Assembly: GCA_036365515.1 (NCBI GenBank)
Contig: CM070874.1
Span: 42,097,083-42,161,082, forward strand
Length of the DNA: 64,000 nucleotides
Source: Torymus aiolomorphi
Lineage: Eukaryota > Arthropoda > Insecta > Hymenoptera > Torymidae
Direction of reading: 5' to 3'
In this document: positions 58,435 to 64,000 of the stretch, in pieces
How the letters are laid out: every line of letters starts with the position of its first letter
Numbering within the stretch: the first letter of the stretch is position 1
Program-made: the position numbers and the translations under genes
The notes under the pieces: model-generated
What the model saw: only the letters and a program-made list of their open reading frames with translations
Told to the model about the DNA's origin: nothing
The model's database searches: none

Positions 58435-59555
58435 ATGGCGTACGAGAAACAATATTACGATCTCTCGCACGAGGCAGGCTACGCGGGTGCGCGTAATCTT
58501 GTGCGTGTAAATAAAAAGAAAGGTAAGCCCAACGAGAAGGTTAGAATATACGCATGGCTCAGTAATCAAGACGCTTACACGCTTCATCATCCTATAAAGC
58601 GAAAATTTCCGCGACTGCGCTACAACGTCACCAACGTGGACGATGTGTGGGAGTGTGATTACTACAGTTAACCTCGATAAAAGACTACAACGATGGCTTC
58701 TGCTATATTCTCGTTATTGTGGATGTGCTCAGCAAGTATGCGTGGGTCGAACCATTGCGCGATAAAACAGCGCGCAACGTTGCCGGCGCGTTCGAAAAAA
58801 TTCTAGACAGAGCAAGCCCACGAGTACCGGTGTGTTTACAATCGGACCGTGGCAAAGAATTTGTCGGGTCAGCTTTTCAAAGCCTTCTAAAAAAATATGA
58901 CATACAATTTAGAGTAGCGCGAAATCCCGATATCAAAGCGGCTGTAGTCGAGAGACTCAACAGAACAATACGAGAGCGTATGTGGCGTTATTTCTCGCAC
59001 AAAAATACAAAAAGGTATGTCGACGTAGTACAAAAAATTATATACGCTTACAACCACACATTGCACAGTGGAACAAAAATGAAACCATCAGAGGTAAATC
59101 TGTACAACGCAGCGAAAGCCCGCGAAAATTTGCAAAAGCGTGCTCTTCGACAAAGCGCAGTGCAGAGAAACGACCGCAAGAGGGCTCACCAAGCGATACC
59201 TAAATTCAAGGTGGGCGACTTCGTTCGAATCAGTCGGACTAAAAATACCTTCGAGCGCGGTTATGAAAAAAATTTCAGCGAGGAAGTGTTCAAGATAAAA
59301 AGGGTGTCGCGACGACAGAATATCTACACGTACGTTCTCGAAGACTTAAACGGTGAAATTATCGACGGATTTTTTTACACGGAAGAACTTGTATTGGTTG
59401 GCCGAGAACGCATCACAAACCATCAAACATTTAAAGTGGAGCGCATAGTTCGAACGCGCGGACGAGGGGTAAATAAGCAACTACTAGTCAAGTGGTTAGG
59501 ATACCCTGACAAATTCAACTCTTGGATAAAGGCGAGCGATCTCGATAGTATCTGA
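58435..59555 (+). pseudogene. Retroviral-type integrase (DDE) with C-terminal chromodomain, frameshifted
   Basis: Joins element ends to target DNA. The first frame (58,435-58,671) holds the N-terminal domain (WLSNQDAYTLHHPIKRKFPR) and the first catalytic Asp (DVWECD). It stops, and the catalytic core continues one frame back from about 58,660: DGFCYILVIVDVLSKYAWVE, second Asp in LQSDRGKEF, Glu in AAVVERLNRT about 35 residues later, and the YNHTLHSG block. An SH3-like basic domain (KVGDFVRISRTK) follows, then a chromodomain (FKVERIVRTRGRG, LLVKWLGYPDKFNSWI). Chromodomains may steer insertion toward modified histones. All three acidic catalytic residues are present but separated by the frame break near 58,660. 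Total length, about 373 residues, is normal. It sits in the middle of the element instead of near an end. Confidence 0.92.
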
Positions 59556-59568
59556 AAAGAAAAAAGAA

Positions 59569-60368
59569 ATGGAGAGCCAAGATGAATTTTACATGGTGTT
59601 ACCGAGTAATAGCAGTATGATGTATTTCAGCGATAATACTACAACTTGCTTCACCACGCATTTATAGCGCGAGATTAGGCTGCACGGTGAATGGCTCGTA
59701 GGTCTAGCTGAAATTTACGTGCCTTGTACTATAAATCACGTACAAAATACTGAAGCTTCTTATTCGTTTTGTTCCTACGACAGGGGTAAGTTAGTAAGAA
59801 AAGACGTTTGCCACTTTCCCGACGGTATTTATAAAACTATAGAACAGCTAGCTGACGAGATAAATAAATCGAACGACGTATATCAGCATCAAGTGCTGAA
59901 CCGATGAAAAGCCGCTTAGGATATTACGTCATAAAGCGAACATGTCATTGTGAAGAGTTTCACGTGACGGAATTCAATGATAAAATTTGTCGTATTTTTG
60001 GTATTGAAAATTTCGTGACCAAAGGAATGTTCACGACCGTCAACGAGGGCACCAGAGACATTGTGGGTGTTAGACCTGCTTCATTGTCTCGCGCTGTCCC
60101 TGATCAAATGTACGTTTACACGGACATTTGCGAACCATACACAGTCGGGGACACTCAAGCATCTCTTCTACGTATAGTTTCAGTCACAGATCCAAATTAC
60201 AAATTTGGTTGTAACTACGTGCAGCGTTTTGCTCCGATACATTACATTCCGTTACTTTATCACAATTTCGACAATATAGTCATAGATATAAGGGATCAGC
60301 ATGGCCAACCTATACCATTCGAGTATGGTACGTTGACGGTTACGCTACATTTCAAACGCAACTGCTAA
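59569..60368 (+). pseudogene. Minor capsid (penton-like) protein, with one stop and one frameshift
   Basis: The start at 59,569 (MESQDEFYMVLPSNSSMMYF) matches the usual N-terminus of Maverick penton proteins. An in-frame TAG at 59,665 interrupts ...TTCFTTHL / REIRLHGEWLVGLAEI. The same frame continues to 59,907, then shifts near 59,895 to MKSRLGYYVIKR... with VPDQMYVYTDICEPYTVGDT, ASLLRIV and FDNIVIDIRDQHGQPIPFEY, ending LHFKRNC. It would form the single-jelly-roll pentamer at capsid vertices. Full length is about 266 residues, typical for the family. The first frame stop after the chromodomain gene is only 14 bp upstream, so the two genes are tightly packed. Confidence 0.88.
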
Positions 60369-60383
60369 TAAATTATAGCCAAT

Positions 60384-60914
60384 ATGAGTTACTACATTCA
60401 ATGCTACGACGACGAGCAAGTCGGGGGTGGTGGTGGTGGTGGTGGTGGTGTTAGGAGAGTTTTCGCTGGCTCTACTTATCAAAGAGGGCGAGGAGTGGGA
60501 GCATGGTTAGGCGGTCTGTTTCGAAAAATGCTGCCTTACATCTCCAGTGGAGCGAAAGCTGTAGGAAAAGAAACCATACGAGCGGGGTTAAATATTTTCG
60601 ATGACGTGGCGAATAACGGTGTCAATTTCAAAGAAGCAGTGAAGGTCAGAACCAAAGAATCTAGAAAAAACTTGAAGAGAAAAGCAGCCGAAAAAATATC
60701 TGAGATGATGAAAGGCTCGGGTTATAAGATGCCTGCTCACAGACGAAAACGTCAGTTGAGGAAGACAAGCGGTTCAGTTCGCATCACCGAGAATAAAAAA
60801 AAAAAGAAGAAGAAGAAGAAGGGACGAAAAACTGCAAGAAAAAGCGGGAGAGTTAACAAGAAGAGGAAGAAGCCCACGTTTAGAAATATTAACGACATCT
60901 TCGGTCCGAAATAG
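60384..60914 (+). CDS. Gly/Lys-rich virion-associated-type protein
   Basis: 176 residues from ATG 60,384. The N-terminus is MSYYIQCYDDEQV followed by a Gly run. Then come YQRGRGVGAWLGGLFRKMLP (amphipathic), GAKAVGKETIRAGLNIFDDV, KGSGYKMP and a strongly basic tail with nine Lys in a row and an RKSGRVNKKRKK motif. The G.G.G.....LFR..LP...GAK..GKE.lraG..i..D pattern is conserved between penton and major capsid genes in animal Mavericks. By position and composition it could be a core or capsid-lining protein like adenovirus pVI/mu, but this is inference. It is intact. Confidence 0.72.
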   Translation: MSYYIQCYDDEQVGGGGGGGGGVRRVFAGSTYQRGRGVGAWLGGLFRKMLPYISSGAKAVGKETIRAGLNIFDDVANNGVNFKEAVKVRTKESRKNLKRKAAEKISEMMKGSGYKMPAHRRKRQLRKTSGSVRITENKKKKKKKKKGRKTARKSGRVNKKRKKPTFRNINDIFGPK

Positions 60915-60922
60915 AAAAAAAA

Positions 60923-62263
60923 ATGGCGTTCTTACATTCGCACTCGACAGAATGTATGTCCAGTGAGTTAGACATTTTTTCTCTACCAGCGACTCAAACT
61001 TCCATAGAGAGTAGCAGTTTCTTACACTACAAGCCCGTATCATCGCTCAGCGACGAAGGAGATGCTCCCATAGAGTTTGTGGTGCCAAGTGGTAGTGAAC
61101 ATTACATAGACCTTGCGCACACGATGCTTTACATTCAAGCAAAGGTTGAACCAATAGAAGGCGAAGCGGAAAACGTCAAAGTTGCGCCAGTTAACAATTT
61201 TCTTCATTCGCTATTTAATCAAGTCGACGTTTTTTTTTAATCAAAAACTCGTTTCGCCTCCCAACAACGCCTACCCCTATAGAGCTTATATTGAATCATT
61301 GTTGAGTTATTCTCCGGCCGCTAAAGAATCGCATTTAACTACAGCACTTTGGTACGATGATACGTTTGACAACTTTGAAGCTGCTCCGAATATTCCTATA
61401 GAAAATGCTACCGCGAACAAAGGAGCCCTATATCGTCAACATTACATACTTGGAGGGAAAACCGTCGATATGATTGGTCATTTGCATTGCGACGTATTTA
61501 ATCAAGATAAAATGCTTATCAACGGAGTTGAGATGAGAGTACGCCTCGTACGAAGCAAAGATGCATTTTGCTTGATGGATGTGTCGGATGATGGTAAATT
61601 CCGTGTCAAAATCAAAGAAGCCAGTCTCATCATACGCAGAGTAAAGATAAGTCCTGGTGTTTTACTTGGGCACGCCAATGCCTTAGCTAAAGCTACAGCC
61701 AAGTATCCGATTACACGTGTCGAAGTTAAGTCTTTCACGCTTCACACTGGAATTCTCGGGGACACTCTCGACAACGTCATCCTCGGGCAGCTGCCTAAAA
61801 GAATAATTATAGGTTTCGTCGACAACAAAGCGTTTAATGGAAATCATAAATTCAACCCGTTCAATTTTCAACACTTTTCGATAAATTATCTTTCTTTGTA
61901 CGTCGACGGAGTGCAAATTCCAAGCAAACCGTTACAACCTCACTTTACCGGCAACAGCGGTCTCTAATAGATGCTTACCATACGCTGTTCTCGGGTACAG
62001 GTATACATTTTCTCAACGAAGGCAACGGCATCAATCGTCACAATTACGCACGAGGAAATTTTCTGACGGCTTTTGACTTAACACCAGATTTATCAGCTCA
62101 TTGTGCTACACACTGGAACCTCGTGCGGTCGGGTAGCGTGCGCGTGGAAGTGCGATTCGAGGGCGCTCTCACTAGTACCATAAATTGCATCATTTACGCA
62201 GAATACGATAACGTACTGGAAATCGATTCGAGCAGGCAAATCCTATCGGATTTTAGCGCGTAA
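60923..62263 (+). pseudogene. Major capsid protein (double jelly-roll), two frameshifts
   Basis: ATG 60,923, MAFLHSHSTECMSSELDIFS. The first frame (to 61,240) includes FVVPSGSEHYIDLAHTMLYI and FLHSLFNQVDV, ending in a run of nine T (61,230-61,238). One base further the coding continues as LVSPPNNAYPYRAYIESLLS, MIGHLHCDVFNQDKMLINGV, AKYPITRVEVKSF, NPFNFQHFSINYLSLYVDGV and stops at 61,967. It resumes one frame back at about 61,958 with IDAYHTLFSGTGIHFLN, FLTAFDLTPD and INCIIYAEYDNVLEID, ending at a TAA (62,261). This last ~100-codon piece lacks a start codon. The assembled length of about 445 residues matches Maverick capsid proteins, which make the hexon-like trimers. The first break, in a homopolymer, could be a read error; the second is not homopolymeric. 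Confidence 0.92.
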
Positions 62264-62392
62264 ATATAAGAAGAAGGAGAAACAAGAGTAGTGGGGATAA
62301 GCGTATATCAGAAATGAAACCCCAACGCGTGAGGATCAGTTGTTATTTGGTCTTTTACATAGCGATACACTCTCGCGCTCACTCCTTAAATC

Positions 62393-63016
62393 ATGGATTT
62401 CATTGTCGACATACAAGGTTTTCGCGACGTTAACAGAAATTTTTTGCCAAAGGAAGTGGCTGTGATCGCATTGCAAGAGCTCATAGTCGGTCATTGGATA
62501 GCAGGCCCACCTTGTAATTTTTTGCATTTGCCACCAGACATAAAGACGACAAACAGCTATTGCACAGTTCACTTACACGGAATAGAGTGGTTCGAAGGTG
62601 ACGTATCATTACGACGATTGCGCCATCATCTTTACAAACTTGTCAAGAAGGGGAGAAATATCTACGTGCGAGGGGATCAAAAACGAAGGTATCTCGAGAA
62701 CGTACTTGGAAGGTGCGTTATAAACCTCGAAGAGTGGAGGTCGCCATCGTTTAGTAAATTAGAAGGACTATTTCCGAATTCATTAGTGTGTGCAAGTCAT
62801 ATCGAAAAACATATAGAAAATAAGAAAGACTTTTGTGCACTTTTCAAAGCAAACCTACTAAGAAAATGGCTGTACAGTATACTTCCAGAAGAGTGGCGCG
62901 AAGTAAATGAAACCATACAAAGCGAAAGATTTTACGCTGCTCTTTGCAAGTATCATAACGAAAGCAGAAAGTCTTTTCGCTTTGGTGAACCAGGTGGAGT
63001 AGATGTAACCGACGGA

Positions 63017-63052
<36 letters not shown>

Positions 63053-63202
63053 TTCAACATTGTATTCACTGAGAACGTTCCCAGTGAAAGGTCTGTAAAT
63101 ACAAATATATTCAGGGAGAATCAATTACATGATGGACACAAGGACAATAATGCATGCGATACGTGCGCTAAGAGCGAATACAATAGGTGCGTATGCTGCT
63201 GA
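62393..63202 (+). CDS. 'DIQGF' family protein, exonuclease-like, with an acidic tail
   Basis: 269 residues from ATG 62,393: MDFIVDIQGFRDVNRNFLPK, a VAVIALQEL strand, WIAGPPCNFLHLPP, VHLHGIEWFEGDVSLRRLRH, IYVRGDQKRRYLENVLGR and a helical C-terminal half, then a run of about a dozen Asp and a Cys-rich tail ending RCVCC. The start V-D-x-Q-G-F and the later HGIEW and vRG.qKr.yL blocks are found in a widespread protein family of arthropod mobile elements. The motif layout recalls an RNase H-fold 3'-5' exonuclease (DEDD type with Q in place of E), but this is unproven. A second, stop-riddled copy of the same family is at 36.3-36.7 kb. The last 74 bases overlap the protease gene. It is intact; the Asp run is a GAC microsatellite. 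Confidence 0.75.
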
Positions 63203-63671
63203 TCACATTCCAAAAATTTTAAGTCCACCTGTGGCTATTGTGACCAATCTAGATACAGCAAATAACCCAGGATCGCATTGGGTTGCCATTTACATAGACA
63301 AAAATGGATAAGGAGTATATTTCGACAGTTACGGGATCGCCCCCACCTCAGCACTCCATCTTGATCGCCTACGAAAAAACTGCGTGCGTTTCCAGTGGAA
63401 CAAGAAACCATTACAAAGTTTTGATTCAAAAGTGTGCGGTGAATACTGCATTATGTTTTTGCATCATATGTGTAGTGGTAGTTCTTTACGCGCGTTTTGT
63501 CGCATCTTTTCATACAATACATACAAAAACGATAACATAGCTACTAAATTTTATAAAGTTATTTCACAAAAGCGAGCCAGAAAGGCGAATCCTTACAGAA
63601 ATCGTTTTCTTCCAAGAGACACTTCATTAGGAACTGGGCAGAGTAATCAAACATGTAACGCAAAATTATAA
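63129..63671 (+). pseudogene. Adenain-type cysteine protease, with one in-frame stop
   Basis: ATG 63,129, MMDTRTIMHAIRAL; the frame overlaps the end of the preceding gene. DHIPKILSPPVAIVTNLD is followed by the catalytic His in GSHWVAIYID. An in-frame TAA at 63,309-63,311 interrupts right after IDKNG. The same frame continues as GVYFDSYGIAP (acidic/Asp-loop), WNKKPLQSFDSKVCGEYCIM (Gln and nucleophile Cys) and FCRIFS, ending at 63,671. His, Asp, Gln and Cys of the papain-like/adenain catalytic set are all present, so only the stop prevents function. The enzyme would cleave capsid precursors during maturation. Length, about 180 residues, is normal. A poly(A)-type AATAAA is near 63,737. Confidence 0.9.
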
Positions 63672-64000
63672 ATTTTTTCTTTTTGTAATCATAGATGTAA
63701 GAGTAAAATATGTATACTTTTGTAAGTTCTTCGTAAAATAAAAATTGTATTTGTAACAAATTTACATTTAGTGTTAGACTCTTTTTCACATCCTTACCTA
63801 CCACCTGATTCCCCTGCATGCTTTCAAGAAATTATCACGTTAATATTATAACAGTATCTCTATTTTGCTTATTTTCATATCATACGTTCACATCGGCTGC
63901 GATTGTAACTGAAACTTTTATCGCGTAATACAAAGCTAAAAGTAAGGTTAGGTTACATATAAGAATTTATTTCGTCGTCATCTTTATTTCGTATTCGTTA
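63672..64000. other. 3' flank of the Maverick, terminus not reached
   Basis: Non-coding. It contains an AATAAA near 63,737 and a GGTTAGGTTA motif near 63,946. I looked for an inverted match to the left end (48.2-49.5 kb) and saw none. No terminal inverted repeat or target duplication could be identified. Confidence 0.5.

Larger units (their letters stand above)
48480..64000. mobile_element. Maverick/Polinton (adintovirus-like) endogenous element, partly decayed
   Basis: One gene-dense block contains protein-primed PolB, packaging ATPase, integrase, penton-like minor capsid protein, major capsid protein, adenain-type protease and several conserved small genes. This is the defining gene set of Mavericks/Polintons and the related adintoviruses. 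The composition is visibly less AT-rich than the DNA to the left. I could not find terminal inverted repeats: the last 300 bases have no inverted match near 48-49 kb, so the right terminus probably lies outside the window and the left limit is approximate. All six hallmark genes carry at least one break; accessory genes are open. Confidence 0.9.

Noticed and set aside
63672..64000. Right terminal inverted repeat of the Maverick
   Set aside because: No inverted match to the left part of the element could be seen; probably outside the window.

Overview
The window is animal nuclear DNA, almost certainly from an insect. About 1-48.4 kb is AT-rich, repeat-dominated DNA with no intact host gene: decayed copies of host exons (a myosin IX motor-domain fragment and a splicing factor SF3A3 retrocopy), many foldback MITEs, minisatellites, and several copies of a terminal-inverted-repeat DNA transposon family with a DDE-like transposase. 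The species cannot be fixed from the sequence.

Layout, 1-48 kb. A TIR element ends at about 0.6 kb. A second element (0.74-4.42 kb) holds ~175-bp tandem repeats. A large TIR-bounded element spans 5.2-28.8 kb. Its minus-strand transposase gene is cut in two by a ~20-kb insertion (7.43-27.70 kb), and the C-terminal half is cut again by a 0.72-kb MITE. The 20-kb insert carries both host pseudogenes, a 174-bp satellite array, several MITEs and a decayed copy of another transposon. From 28.9 to 36 kb come ~165-bp minisatellites, a foldback element with 28-30-bp repeats in its arms, further MITEs and microsatellites. Two broken virus/transposon-like genes lie at 36.3-38.2 kb. At 38.4-44.8 kb there is a full-length long-TIR transposon (41.4-44.8 kb), its internally deleted derivative (38.4-39.9 kb) and a 0.93-kb palindrome. 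From 44.9 to 48.4 kb there is a minisatellite with two tRNA-like units, a foldback repeat and a nested MITE.

From about 48.6 kb to the right edge the DNA becomes less AT-rich and gene-dense: a Maverick/Polinton (adintovirus-like) endogenous virus. In order it carries a zinc-binding protein (minus strand), a spliced Gln/Glu-rich gene, protein-primed DNA polymerase B, packaging ATPase, two conserved small proteins, a retroviral-type integrase with chromodomain, minor capsid (penton) protein, a Gly/Lys-rich virion-type protein, double-jelly-roll major capsid protein, an exonuclease-like 'DIQGF' protein and an adenain-type cysteine protease. PolB and integrase would copy and insert the element; ATPase, capsid proteins and protease would package and mature virions.

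All six hallmark genes are interrupted by stops or frameshifts, while the six accessory genes are open. PolB is broken exactly at an A AAA AAT heptamer that would suit -1 ribosomal frameshifting. The gene upstream of PolB has two clear small introns, and its exon 2 is in phase with a PolB splice acceptor, so the two genes may share an N-terminus through alternative splicing. The right end of the element probably lies beyond the window.
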